Shown here: positions 44,754 to 54,221 of the stretch, one piece after another | Numbering within the stretch: the stretch's first letter is position 1 | Layout of the letters: every line of letters starts with the position of its first letter | NCBI RefSeq assembly: GCF_024347475.1 | Contig: NZ_AP025487.1 | Coordinates: 186,001-250,000 of the forward strand | Direction: 5' to 3' | DNA from: Vibrio fortis | GTDB taxonomy: Bacteria > Pseudomonadota > Gammaproteobacteria > Enterobacterales > Vibrionaceae | Length of the DNA stretch: 64,000 nucleotides | The notes under the pieces: model-generated | Told to the model about the DNA's origin: nothing | Database searches by the model: none | What the model saw: only the letters and a program-made list of their open reading frames with translations | Translations under genes and position numbers: made by a program

Positions 44754-46237
44754 ATATTATTATAAGAGTAGATGCCTCAACCCATATAGGAAGCGGGCAT
44801 GTCATGCGATGCTTAGTGTTAGCTAAAGCACTGAAGGAAAAAAAACATTCTGTATCTTTTGTATGTCGCACTCAACTAGGCGACATGATCGGTTTTATCC
44901 AAGATCAGGAATTCGATGTTGTTTCCTTAGGGTATGTTACTCCTGAAGTTGAGCCTACACATAGTGCTGACTATCTTGCGTGGTTACAGTGCTCTGTAGA
45001 GAAAGACGCAAAAGATTTTTTATCGAAAATTAGTGACGCAGACATTGTAATAACAGATCACTATGCGATTGGAAAAGAATGGCAATCCATTATCCGAAAT
45101 ACACTAAATTGTCGTATCATGGCAATTGATGATTTGGCGAGAGAGCATGATGCTGATTTAGTGTTAGATCAAACGTTAGGTCGCGAGAAAGACGCATATG
45201 CTAATATAGAGCATGTACTTACTGGCACTAAATATGCGCTGTTGAATTCATACTTCCCAGCATTACGTGAGCAAGCATGCAAAAGGATCACTCCGCAGGG
45301 GGATGTAAAAATTCTTGTGAGTATGGGCGGAATTGATGCTCCTAATGCAACATTAGCCGTTTTAGCGCAGCTATCAACTTTGGAGAATATCGAGGTAACA
45401 GTATTATTGAGTCCAAGATCTCCTCATTACATTAGTGTTAAATCATACTGTCAAACCAAGCCCAACATAAAACACATTGACTTCGTAAGCAACATGGCGC
45501 ATGAAATGGTGAACCATGACATTTCTATCGGAGCTCCCGGAACAACATCTTGGGAGCGGGCATGTTTAGGTTTGCCTAGTATTATTATTCCGCTAGCAGA
45601 TAATCAAGTTGATAACTGTGTTGCATTAGTTAAAGCTTCAGCTGTAAAGTTGGTTGATTTTAATTCCATTGGTTCAAATCTCGTACCATCTTACCAAGAA
45701 TTAATCGATGATTACGAGGTTTATGTTAAGTGCAATTTAGATATTTGTGATGGTTTGGGTGTTATGAGGGTCGTTAATGAAATTGAGAAAAATCATCAAT
45801 CGAGTATCACTTTAAGATCTGCAGCTATTGAAGATATAGATATTACTTATCAATGGCAATCTACCCCATTAGTAAGAAAGTATTTCAAACATCCAGAAGT
45901 GCCTACTCGAAATGAACATCGAAAATGGATGCTTAAAGTAATTAAGAATATATATATTGATTTGTTTATTATTCAAAATGATGGTGTTGATGTTGGAAGT
46001 GTAAGAGTTGACAAAAATAAGTCTCTAAACAATGGTGAAATTTCTATTCTTATTGCTCCTGAATTTCATGGACTTAACTTTGCCAAGCGAGCACTTATTG
46101 AAGTCAAGAAAAAATATAGTTCATATACATTGACAGCATTCGTCCATATAGACAATCAACCTTCACAGCACCTTTTCGAGAGTTCAGGATTTACTCGTTT
46201 AGATGAAAATAATTTTGTGTGGTATTCAAATGAATGA
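44750..46237 (+). CDS. pseG: PseG-GNAT fusion: UDP-sugar hydrolase plus N-acetyltransferase
   Basis: Bifunctional protein of 495 residues. Residues 1 to about 340 match PseG, which hydrolyses UDP from UDP-6-deoxy-AltdiNAc: IIIRVDASTHIGSGHVMRCLVLAKALK, DHYAIGKEWQ, IDDLAREHDADLVLDQTLGR, VSMGGIDAPNAT, and IGAPGTTSWERACLGLPSI. From about 350 a GNAT domain follows (ITLRSAAIEDIDITYQWQSTPLVRKYF; PEFHGLNFAKRAL with an acetyl-CoA-binding site; HIDNQPSQHLFESSGF), similar to PseH. The usual separate pseH gene is absent, so the fused domain probably takes its place. It overlaps the previous gene by four bases. Confidence 0.88.
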   Translation: MNIIIRVDASTHIGSGHVMRCLVLAKALKEKKHSVSFVCRTQLGDMIGFIQDQEFDVVSLGYVTPEVEPTHSADYLAWLQCSVEKDAKDFLSKISDADIVITDHYAIGKEWQSIIRNTLNCRIMAIDDLAREHDADLVLDQTLGREKDAYANIEHVLTGTKYALLNSYFPALREQACKRITPQGDVKILVSMGGIDAPNATLAVLAQLSTLENIEVTVLLSPRSPHYISVKSYCQTKPNIKHIDFVSNMAHEMVNHDISIGAPGTTSWERACLGLPSIIIPLADNQVDNCVALVKASAVKLVDFNSIGSNLVPSYQELIDDYEVYVKCNLDICDGLGVMRVVNEIEKNHQSSITLRSAAIEDIDITYQWQSTPLVRKYFKHPEVPTRNEHRKWMLKVIKNIYIDLFIIQNDGVDVGSVRVDKNKSLNNGEISILIAPEFHGLNFAKRALIEVKKKYSSYTLTAFVHIDNQPSQHLFESSGFTRLDENNFVWYSNE

Positions 46238-46907
46238 TAAATATATCTTTGCATCGTCAAAAGAGTGGTGTATTTCAGAGTATGAAAAACACTTCTCTGG
46301 GAATGAAAACTGGCATTTAGTGACATCTAGAGAAGAGTTGACAGAAGATTTATTACAAACGGTAAACCCTAGATTTATATTTTTTCCTCATTGGAATTGG
46401 TTTGTCCCAGATGAAATTACAAATCAATATGAATGTGTTTGCTTCCATATGGCAGATGTACCATATGGAAGAGGGGGAAGCCCTCTACAGAACTTAATCG
46501 TTAGAGGTCATAAGGAAACCAAGCTTTCAGCATTAAAAATGGTAAAAGAGCTAGACGCCGGGCCTGTATATAATAAAGTGGATTTGTCTCTGTCAGGTTC
46601 AGCTACCGAGATTTTCGCAAGAACTGCACCGAAGGTGACAGAACTGATTAATGATATTATTAGCAATGAGATAGTACCTAAACCACAGATTGGCAAGGTT
46701 GTTAACTTTGATCGTAGAACTCCAGACCAAAGTGAGATTCTAAATTCAATGGATATTGATGAAATCTATGACTTAATAAGAATGCTCGATGCTGAAACTT
46801 ACCCTCATGCTTTTATAGATATTGGCCTACATCGTATTGAGTTTACGAATGTACATAAAAGTGACAATAGTAATTTGACTGCCAATGTAACGATTACTAG
46901 AAAGTAG
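46230..46907 (+). CDS. Formyltransferase-family protein
   Basis: Member of the methionyl-tRNA formyltransferase fold superfamily, 225 residues, probably N-formylating an amino sugar from N10-formyltetrahydrofolate. The segment CFHMADVPYGRGGSPLQNLI aligns with the NxHxSLLPxxRG region; the His is kept but the usual catalytic Asn is Cys. The catalytic Asp is in KELDAGPVY. It lacks the large C-terminal domain of tRNA formyltransferase. ATG 46230 overlaps the PseG-GNAT gene by eight bases; an in-frame ATG at 46203 would add nine residues. Next to a PIG-L deacetylase it suggests an N-formyl nonulosonic acid. Confidence 0.75.
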   Translation: MNDKYIFASSKEWCISEYEKHFSGNENWHLVTSREELTEDLLQTVNPRFIFFPHWNWFVPDEITNQYECVCFHMADVPYGRGGSPLQNLIVRGHKETKLSALKMVKELDAGPVYNKVDLSLSGSATEIFARTAPKVTELINDIISNEIVPKPQIGKVVNFDRRTPDQSEILNSMDIDEIYDLIRMLDAETYPHAFIDIGLHRIEFTNVHKSDNSNLTANVTITRK

Positions 46908-46914
46908 GATAGAT

Positions 46915-47592
46915 ATGAACTCTATATTAATTGTCACCGCACATCCTGATGATGAAGTTTTTGGTTGTGGTGGTACTATTGCACGGCATATTAGTAATGG
47001 CGACAAGGTCGCTATTCATTTTATGACAGATGGTGTTTCTGCTCGTGATTACGATAATAGTGTTGAAGCTCAAATCAGAAAAGAATCAGCGCTCATTGCA
47101 CTCAATGAGTTAGGTGTAGATGCCGATAATGTTACATTCGGTGATTTTCCTGATAATCAAATGGATACGGTCCCTCTAATTAAAGTTGCCAAATCAGTTG
47201 AAGAGTCGCTTGCCAAAGTTAAACCTAGAATTATATATACGCATTTTTCTGATGATTTAAATGTTGATCACAGAATCACACACCAAGCGGTGATGACAGC
47301 TTGCCGTCCTCAAAGTCACTCAACAGTAAAAGAAATTTACTGTTATGAGGTTATGTCGTCAACAGAATGGAATTCTCATAGCCAAAACAAGTTTAACCCA
47401 AATAAGCACATAAATATTGATGACTTTTGGAGTAAAAAATTGGCAGCGCTGAATGCATATAGTCGGGAGTTGAGGGCTTTCCCTCATAGCCGTAGCATAG
47501 AAGCTATTGAAGCATTAGCTATATGGCGGGGAGCTAGTGTTGGTTTAAATAAGGCTGAGGCATTTCAAATTGAAAGGATAATAGAAGTATGA
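46915..47592 (+). CDS. PIG-L (LmbE-like) N-deacetylase
   Basis: Zinc-dependent N-deacetylase of 225 residues. AHPDDE at 9-14 supplies the zinc ligands and base; the third ligand is in [21 protein letters not shown] and FPDNQMD also fit PIG-L/LmbE proteins, which remove N-acetyl groups from sugars. It lies seven bases after the formyltransferase gene and overlaps PseI by four. Deacetylation followed by formylation at one nitrogen is the simplest joint role. Which nitrogen is unknown. Confidence 0.85.
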   Translation: MNSILIVTAHPDDEVFGCGGTIARHISNGDKVAIHFMTDGVSARDYDNSVEAQIRKESALIALNELGVDADNVTFGDFPDNQMDTVPLIKVAKSVEESLAKVKPRIIYTHFSDDLNVDHRITHQAVMTACRPQSHSTVKEIYCYEVMSSTEWNSHSQNKFNPNKHINIDDFWSKKLAALNAYSRELRAFPHSRSIEAIEALAIWRGASVGLNKAEAFQIERIIEV

Positions 47593-48641
47593 AAAACGAA
47601 GTAGTAATTGATGGACGTAGAATTGGCATCGGGCATGCTCCTTATATTATTGCCGAGCTGTCAGCAAATCATAATGGTGACATAAATCGTGCTTTTAAAA
47701 TAATGGAAGAGGCTAAGAAAGCTGGCGCGGATGCAATCAAAATCCAGACATATACACATGATACCATGACTATTGATCATGACTCTGATGAGTTCCAGAT
47801 TCATGGTGGATTATGGGATGGTCAAAGTTTATATGAATTGTATAAAGGTGCTCACTTACCTTGGGATTGGAATAAAATCCTTTTTGATAAAGGTAAAGAG
47901 TTAGGTATTACAGTTTTTAGTAGTCCATTCGATTGTACAGCAGTTGATCTTCTCGAAGAGCTTAATGCACCAGCCTACAAAATAGCATCGTTTGAACTTG
48001 TCGATCATGCGCTTATTGCTCGTGTAGCACAAACCGGCAAACCAATGATTATATCGACGGGCATGGCAAACGACACCGAAATTCAAGAAGCTATCGATGT
48101 TGCAAAAGCCAACGGTTGTGAGCAACTTATCGTTCTTCATTGTGTTAGTGGTTATCCAGCTCCGGCCGATCAATATAACTTAAGAACTATTGCCGATATG
48201 CATTCACGTTTTAATGTATTATCTGGTTTGTCAGACCATACGATTGATAATGCAACAGCAATAACATCAGTGGCTCTAGGCGCCTGTTTAATTGAGAAAC
48301 ACGTAACACTTGATCGGTCTGGAGGTGGACCTGACGATAGCTTCTCTTTAGAGCCTAAGGAACTTGAGGCATTGTGTAGAGATACGAAAACCGCGTGGGC
48401 TTCATTGGGAAAAGTGAACTACGAACGAACAGAAGCAGAAAAGGGCAATGTGAAGTTTCGCCGCTCACTTTATGTTGTGAAGGACATTAAGGCCGGAGAA
48501 ATTTTAACAGACGAGCATGTTCGAAGTATTCGACCAGGCTATGGTATGTTACCTAAATATTATGGATATGTAGTTGGTAAAAAAGCAGCGGTCGATATTC
48601 ATAGAGGAACAGCACTATCTTTTGACTATATAGAAAACTAA
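47589..48641 (+). CDS. pseI: Pseudaminic acid synthase (PseI, NeuB family)
   Basis: Condenses phosphoenolpyruvate with a 2,4-diamido-6-deoxy hexose to form the nine-carbon acid. The 350-residue product has [42 protein letters not shown] and [31 protein letters not shown], then ISTGMAN and [45 protein letters not shown]-terminal SAF antifreeze-like domain follows ([30 protein letters not shown]). With PseB, PseC and PseG it settles the product as pseudaminic-acid-like rather than sialic. It is the last gene before a 671-base gap. Confidence 0.93.
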   Translation: MKNEVVIDGRRIGIGHAPYIIAELSANHNGDINRAFKIMEEAKKAGADAIKIQTYTHDTMTIDHDSDEFQIHGGLWDGQSLYELYKGAHLPWDWNKILFDKGKELGITVFSSPFDCTAVDLLEELNAPAYKIASFELVDHALIARVAQTGKPMIISTGMANDTEIQEAIDVAKANGCEQLIVLHCVSGYPAPADQYNLRTIADMHSRFNVLSGLSDHTIDNATAITSVALGACLIEKHVTLDRSGGGPDDSFSLEPKELEALCRDTKTAWASLGKVNYERTEAEKGNVKFRRSLYVVKDIKAGEILTDEHVRSIRPGYGMLPKYYGYVVGKKAAVDIHRGTALSFDYIEN

Positions 48642-49312
48642 TTGACTATTGTATATTATTTTTCGTAAGTTAAGTATATGGTTTTAGATTGGATAAATGG
48701 ACTAATTAAGAATTGTTATTTGAATTTATGCTAATATTCAAAAGGTTGAATTCGATTTGATCTTTTTTAGGTTTTAGGTGATCTGGTTATTACTATGAAT
48801 TATTAAGTCTTAGAATATTGCTGTTATGTCATCGTGCTTCCCCATATCACGGAATGGCGATGACAAATAACTAATGTTATTTGCATATCCTTATTCTCTT
48901 AAAATGGCTATCAAAATTATAAGCGATCGCTATTACTAACATTAGGGTTCTGAAATTTCTATGCCTACGGTCACTCCCGTCTGGTGTTGTTTGACTTTTA
49001 GTCAGTTATTGAGAATGAATTTTACTCGAGTGTTCGCAGTCCTAAAACACACGCTCAGCGCGTAAAAGCGTTTCAAGTGCGTAGGATCTCATTTTCTAAG
49101 TCAATAGGACTTGGTGAAAACTTACGTGTAACGTACTATGAACTGGGAAGTAGTACCAACTTCCCAGCGCAGTTTCGAGTGTATTGAAGCACTGAAAGCA
49201 ACACATAACATAGGGTGTACTGAATCATTTTACGTAAGGATACTAGCGTAACTTTAATTCGTGACCGCTAGATGCCATTATAAGTTAAAGGTATCTTTTT
49301 AGAGAAATAAAT
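48642..49312 (+). other. Long AT-rich gap inside the second block
   Basis: 671 bases without a convincing gene on either strand, although the genes on both sides are packed and on one strand. A perfect 9-bp inverted repeat (CTGGGAAGT at 49143-49151, ACTTCCCAG at 49159-49167, loop of seven) is present but has no following T-run. Short pairs such as AAGTC/GACTT near 49098-49115 also occur. It may hold a second promoter or remains of a lost gene or insertion sequence; none can be shown. Confidence 0.5.
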
Positions 49313-50614
49313 ATGAAAAATATCGATGTATTAAATTTAGAGTGGTCATTTAGCGAACGTGATGCACATATAGTCGCTCCTGTATTAGCATACTTAGAAG
49401 AGCAAGGTCTTAAGTGTGTAAGTGCAGATATATTTAATGGACTCGAGTATTTATGCCGGTATAGGCCAAAAATCTTATTAATATCTAATTTTGGTGGTGC
49501 TATTATCAATGATAGTATATGCCAACTTGCTAATAAACTAGGTATCAAGGTTGTTTCTTTAATTTCTGAAGGTAACCTTAGAGAGTCATCAATAGAACAG
49601 ATGACGTGGGGTAATAATAAAAACAAGGTTGCATATTTCGACCTATACTTGTTATGGAGTGAGCGAAGCCGAAATCTAGTCAACCAATATTATCCAGAAA
49701 TTAATGATCGTTTACGAGTTACTGGACATACGGGAATGGACAGATACTCGATTTTCCCCAAATATAGTAAGAATTTGTTTTTGGAAAATGAGTTTCCCCA
49801 ACGAGAACTATCGACTAAAATTGTTGGTTTAGCTGGTTGGGGGTTTGAACTATTCTGTGAAAGTGAAAGATATAATAGTAACAAAGATTATGTGATGGAT
49901 TCATATGGCACTAGTCAAGTTGAATTTTTCCGTCAGGATTTTGTTAAAATTAAAGAGTTTTATCGAAAGGTTATTAATAATAATCCAGACACTGTATTTA
50001 TTCTAAGAAGGCATCCTGGGATCGATCAGGAAGAATTTTGTGAGTTCAATGAATTACTTGATTGTGGCAACGTGTATTTTTCTCAGCCTAGGGAAGATAA
50101 ATACAAGTTACAAGATCTAATATCTGTAAGTGACGTGTGGGGTGGTTACGAAACAACTACCAACCTTGAAGCTTGGCTTATGGGGAAGGATACATTTTTG
50201 GTTAACCCTTCAGGATCAGATTTTATTAGAGACGCTCTATTTAAAGGAAGTGTTGTTTATGAAGATAGACACTCATTCGAATTATATATAAATGATGGTT
50301 TTTCACACCCTTCAGTTACTAAAGAGAATCAAGCTATTGGTTTTAGAAAGGATATTATAAAGAGTGTCATTGGATATAGTGACGGATTAAATTATCAAAG
50401 GGCTGGAGAAGAAATACTAACTTTGCAAAAGTTAGTTAGTCATTATCCATCCTATAATAATTTCGATGTTCTTGAAGGACAAGCACTAAGGTTGTTTAAA
50501 CAAAAATTGCTTAATATTGATTTCTTAGCGAAGTTTTTCAATTTAAGATGTCGAGATAATAACCACGTTAAAGAGCTGAAAAATGATTATATTCAGGCTC
50601 TAGGGTTAAAATAG
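49313..50614 (+). CDS. Surface-carbohydrate biosynthesis protein, GT-B-like
   Basis: Putative glycosyl- or glycerophospho-transferase-like protein of 433 residues; not closely recognised. It begins MKNIDVLNLEWSFSERDAHIVAPVLAYLEEQGLKCVSADIF and contains LRVTGHTGMDRYSIFPKY, VFILRRHPGIDQEEFCEFNELL, and DLISVSDVWGGYETTTNLEAWLMGKDTFLVNPSG. The RRHPG and later acidic/serine-rich donor segment resemble Kdo-transferase and CDP-glycerol-transferase-like GT-B folds. First after the gap and following PseI, it is a candidate for transfer of the nonulosonic acid, but that is a guess from position. Confidence 0.55.
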   Translation: MKNIDVLNLEWSFSERDAHIVAPVLAYLEEQGLKCVSADIFNGLEYLCRYRPKILLISNFGGAIINDSICQLANKLGIKVVSLISEGNLRESSIEQMTWGNNKNKVAYFDLYLLWSERSRNLVNQYYPEINDRLRVTGHTGMDRYSIFPKYSKNLFLENEFPQRELSTKIVGLAGWGFELFCESERYNSNKDYVMDSYGTSQVEFFRQDFVKIKEFYRKVINNNPDTVFILRRHPGIDQEEFCEFNELLDCGNVYFSQPREDKYKLQDLISVSDVWGGYETTTNLEAWLMGKDTFLVNPSGSDFIRDALFKGSVVYEDRHSFELYINDGFSHPSVTKENQAIGFRKDIIKSVIGYSDGLNYQRAGEEILTLQKLVSHYPSYNNFDVLEGQALRLFKQKLLNIDFLAKFFNLRCRDNNHVKELKNDYIQALGLK

Positions 50615-50620
50615 TAAACC

Positions 50621-51937
50621 ATGTTTAGTAAGATCGCAAAGCACTCATCGAGATACTTCTCTTCGTCGTTAATCAGTGCAGCAGCAGCATTTCTAATGAC
50701 GAAATATTATACTGTTACGTTTACACCAGCTGATTTTGGAATAATGACGATGTACTTGGTAATGTTCGAGTATGTTGTTACATTTAGTACTTTATCTTCA
50801 GAAGGAAGTGTTTCTAGAAAAGTCTTTGACTATGATGAGGAAGAAAGGCATAGATACTTAAGTACAATTTTATGGTTTTACATTGTCTTAATTACGCTTT
50901 CTTTAATTGTAGGTGTTTTGTTATCTGATATTATTTCTGAGTGGATATCACCTGGCAGTTTAGATGTTTATTATATAGTCCTGTTTTCTGGTTTTTCCGC
51001 AGCTCTGGTCAAATTGTACTATTTTATATTATCTACTAGCCAAAAGTCTAAACCCATTTTAAAAGGAAGTTTGATAAATACTGGAACAATGCATCCAGTT
51101 GCCATAATATTAATATCAATATTTAAACTTGATTATGTGGGAAGGTTTATAGGTCTTTTACTAGGTTCTCTGTTCCAATTATTTTATTTTATTGCTAAGT
51201 CAGGGCAAGAAAAAGTTTTCAATCTGCAATTTTATTTTGACTATCGATATTTAAAGGAAACGCTAATCCTAGCCACTCCTACAATATTTTCTGCTGTACT
51301 TGGCTTATTGTTTATCTATTTGGACAGAGTTTTCTTAAAACATTATCTTGGTGATACATCGGTTGGTTTATATGGTTTAGCTTTGATTATTGGTAAGTTG
51401 CTAAGTCTTGTCATTGAATCACTGTCGACGGCTTTATTTCCAGTAACAATTAAGGGACTTAATGACAATTATGATAATGGAATAAAAGAAGTACAAAATT
51501 TTTCTATTAGATATTATATAGCCCTGTTATTTTGTTCTGTTGTTTTAGCTCTTAGTTCACCTTTATTAGTGAAGCTTATATCTAGTGAGGAATATTCAGG
51601 TACAGCAGATGTTAGTCCACTAGTTTTACTTGGGATAGCGATGGCTGGTTTCTACAAAATTCCATCTATGCTTCTAAGCTATCATAAGATTGTATGGTTT
51701 TACCCTATTCTTACAATCGTATCTTTTGGTGTTAATGCATATCTGAACTATATGCTAATCCCGAGTTTTGGGGTTGTTGGAGCTGGTATATCATCATTAA
51801 TAGGATATTTTATATATTCATTTACGCTGCAGTTGTTTTGCTTTAAATACTACACATTTGATTATAAAAAGATTGTTTTATTTATATACTTCTTATCAAT
51901 TTCAATCTCGTCAATTTTTGTTTTTTATTTGGTGTAA
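50621..51937 (+). CDS. wzx: Wzx-type flippase of the second block
   Basis: Predicted lipid-linked oligosaccharide flippase of 438 residues with about 12 membrane helices. It starts MFSKIAKHSSRYFSSSLISAAAAFLMTKYYTVTFTPADFGIMTMYLVMFEY, typical of the PST family, with LGLLFIYLDRVFLKHYLGDTSVGLYGLALIIGKL in the middle and FGVVGAGISSLIGYFIYS near the end. It is distinct in sequence from the flippase at 23743. It begins six bases after the previous stop. Confidence 0.85.
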   Translation: MFSKIAKHSSRYFSSSLISAAAAFLMTKYYTVTFTPADFGIMTMYLVMFEYVVTFSTLSSEGSVSRKVFDYDEEERHRYLSTILWFYIVLITLSLIVGVLLSDIISEWISPGSLDVYYIVLFSGFSAALVKLYYFILSTSQKSKPILKGSLINTGTMHPVAIILISIFKLDYVGRFIGLLLGSLFQLFYFIAKSGQEKVFNLQFYFDYRYLKETLILATPTIFSAVLGLLFIYLDRVFLKHYLGDTSVGLYGLALIIGKLLSLVIESLSTALFPVTIKGLNDNYDNGIKEVQNFSIRYYIALLFCSVVLALSSPLLVKLISSEEYSGTADVSPLVLLGIAMAGFYKIPSMLLSYHKIVWFYPILTIVSFGVNAYLNYMLIPSFGVVGAGISSLIGYFIYSFTLQLFCFKYYTFDYKKIVLFIYFLSISISSIFVFYLV

Positions 51938-51946
51938 GGTGGGTAG

Positions 51947-53053
51947 ATGGAAATAAATATATATAAACCCAAGCGATTTTTGGACATTAAGAATCCAGAA
52001 GAGTTAGAAAATCTACTTTTCAATTCTTCTTACGAATGGCAATATGCTTCAAATGGAAAATCGTGTATTTACCATATACTGAAGTCACTTAATGTTAAGC
52101 ATATACTTCTCCCTGTTTATTCTTGTGATAGTATTCTTAAGACTGTTAACTCCTTGGGAATTAATTCTTCATTCTATGATGTTAAATTAGACGATTTAAA
52201 CCCTTGTGTAGTATCTATTGCTAAAAAATTAAATGAAAATACTGATATAGATGCTATTTTAGCCGTTAGCTTATATGGTAACCCGGCCAACTTTTCAGGG
52301 ATACTTAAGATCTTGAACAGTTTAGAAAGACAAGGTCGAAAAGTTAACTTGATCGATGATGCAGCACAAGCCTATGGAGCAGTATGTTCAAACGGCTATA
52401 TTGGTACATTAGGGGATGCAGGATTCTTTTCATTCTCTCCAGGTAAACCAACATCTGGACCTTTTGGAGCGTACTTTTGGACGTCGAACCCCAGTTATAG
52501 CTTTGTTAAAACTCGACATCGCATTTATAGAAGACTGAAATGGTATACCTTTAAAAAAAATCGTTATTATGTAGATGAAGCTTCACCTAAGTTAGTTGAT
52601 AAAATATTAACAAGAGTAACTGAGTTACTACCTAGAGCCTTTTTTGATATTAAGTTTGACCTCCCTGAGGATTTTGAACTAATGATTCATAGACAAGTTC
52701 TTACAGCGAACCTTGATAAGAATAAAAGAGGAGATAAACTATCTGAGCTGGAAGCTATAATCTCAAAATCTAATAGTATCTACACAATAAAAAGAGAGGA
52801 TGGTGCTAATTCTTATAAACTTGTGTTGATAGTAGATCAAATTAGAACAAAAGATCGTTTATGTTATCATTTAGATAATAGTAACATCTACTATAGTAAT
52901 GGCTATTGCCCTCAAGATGTTAATTTGTCAGATTGTCCTAACATGAAATCATTGTTCGGTAGAATAATTGAAATGCCAATAGACGACGATACTGATAAGC
53001 ATCAGTATATGAAATTGTTTTTCAAAAATTGGATAAAATCACATGACAGTTAA
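51947..53053 (+). CDS. Divergent DegT/DnrJ/EryC1-like aminotransferase
   Basis: PLP-fold protein of 368 residues related to sugar aminotransferases but lacking their usual N-terminus. The PLP pocket is visible as LIDDAAQAYGA (about 135-145) and FFSFSPGKPTSGPFGAYFW with the likely Schiff-base Lys167. It starts MEINIYKPKRFLDIKNPEELENLLF and has YASNGKSCIYHILKSL in place of the NGTSAL segment, and ILLPVYSCDSILKTVNSLG. Substrate is not inferable. It may be a variant sugar aminotransferase that acts on a glycan or lipid-linked intermediate. It overlaps the next gene by eleven bases. Confidence 0.7.
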   Translation: MEINIYKPKRFLDIKNPEELENLLFNSSYEWQYASNGKSCIYHILKSLNVKHILLPVYSCDSILKTVNSLGINSSFYDVKLDDLNPCVVSIAKKLNENTDIDAILAVSLYGNPANFSGILKILNSLERQGRKVNLIDDAAQAYGAVCSNGYIGTLGDAGFFSFSPGKPTSGPFGAYFWTSNPSYSFVKTRHRIYRRLKWYTFKKNRYYVDEASPKLVDKILTRVTELLPRAFFDIKFDLPEDFELMIHRQVLTANLDKNKRGDKLSELEAIISKSNSIYTIKREDGANSYKLVLIVDQIRTKDRLCYHLDNSNIYYSNGYCPQDVNLSDCPNMKSLFGRIIEMPIDDDTDKHQYMKLFFKNWIKSHDS

Positions 53054-54221
53054 TAAGAAAATATATTTTTTCACACGTAGTTATATACCAGAGTTTCAAG
53101 GTGGAGGAGCTATTGTTCGTGATCAAACAGTTCAACTCTTGAGGGATAATGGTTACGATGTGAAGATTGTTCTCTTCACATTTAATGAAGATATGTGGAT
53201 AGACTCTCCTGACGTGATACCTATACCGATCGAGCGGAAATGGATGCGATTTTGTACTGCATTAGAGCACCTGGGCGTATTGGATGATTATTTATCACCT
53301 TGGGTTAAAAATTCGGCTCTTAAGTTGTCGAAAATAATAAATTCTAACGATTTATTATTTGCCACCTCAGGCGGAGAGTTAGGCTGCATTCAGCTTGCAG
53401 TTAAATTAAAGGAAATGACAGGTGCAAAGTTATTAGTCAATCTTCATGATCCAATAGATTATACATCCGTTATGGGAATGACTATTCCTGGTCGTTTACA
53501 TGTTAATAGAAATAAAGTCACAATTCAGTATTTGTCAAAATCTGATGCAATAGTTACCTCATCAAAATACTATGCGGATGACTTGAAAGCTAAACTGAAT
53601 AATAATATTGTTATAAGAAATTGGTACTTTGGCTTCTTTGGTCAACCAGTAAGCTTTACGAAAAAAAACAAATCAGGTGATAATTTTAATTTAGTTTATG
53701 CGGGAAATATGAATAATATACAGCGTCCGCAAATAATTATAGAAGCATTGATTGATAGCGATATATTTAATAAGATTAATTTTCACTTCTTTGGAAGTGG
53801 AATCAATAGTTTAATTATAAAGTCATACAGTGATAAATATGAAAATGTATATTTTCATGGTCAGAAATCACAATGTGAAATACATGATTTTTATTTGAAA
53901 TACGCTGATGCAGGATTTATTCCTCTTATTGGTGATTACTTCAAACCTTTCGTTCCTTCAAAATTATATGACTATATAAAGTTTGGTCTACCAAGTCTAG
54001 GTTTTTTACCTGATGGAGATGCAAGAAATATAATTAATGATAATTTGTTAGGTTGTGCCGTTGGGGAATTTAACGAAATTTCACAGGTTCTTGAAACTTG
54101 GATAAATGACATGTCTTCATATTATGAAATTAAAAATAGTATTGAGGATCGTAAGTTAAGTTGGTCGATATATAATACATCTACATCACTGCTTGAAACA
54201 ATTAAAGAAATTCAATCATGA
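53043..54221 (+). CDS. Glycosyltransferase, GT4-like
   Basis: GT-B glycosyltransferase of 392 residues. N-terminal FFTRSYIPEFQGGGAIVRDQTVQLLRDNGYDVKIV is typical of GT4 acceptor domains. In the donor half it has NLVYAGNMNNIQRPQIIIEAL, FHFFGSGINSL, VYFHGQKSQCEIHDFYLKYADAGFIPL and FVPSKLYDYIKFGLPSLGFL, with the usual Glu-less PSK-YDY motif near the end. It is AT-rich like its neighbours. Donor unknown. Its stop overlaps the next start by four bases. Confidence 0.8.
   Translation: MTVNKKIYFFTRSYIPEFQGGGAIVRDQTVQLLRDNGYDVKIVLFTFNEDMWIDSPDVIPIPIERKWMRFCTALEHLGVLDDYLSPWVKNSALKLSKIINSNDLLFATSGGELGCIQLAVKLKEMTGAKLLVNLHDPIDYTSVMGMTIPGRLHVNRNKVTIQYLSKSDAIVTSSKYYADDLKAKLNNNIVIRNWYFGFFGQPVSFTKKNKSGDNFNLVYAGNMNNIQRPQIIIEALIDSDIFNKINFHFFGSGINSLIIKSYSDKYENVYFHGQKSQCEIHDFYLKYADAGFIPLIGDYFKPFVPSKLYDYIKFGLPSLGFLPDGDARNIINDNLLGCAVGEFNEISQVLETWINDMSSYYEIKNSIEDRKLSWSIYNTSTSLLETIKEIQS

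Noticed and set aside
49143..49167. Hairpin as a terminator
   Set aside because: The perfect stem is not followed by a T-run on either strand; kept only as a structural element.
48642..49312. Integron attC site or CRISPR array
   Set aside because: No repeated unit and no attC-like core pairs were found; only isolated short inverted repeats.
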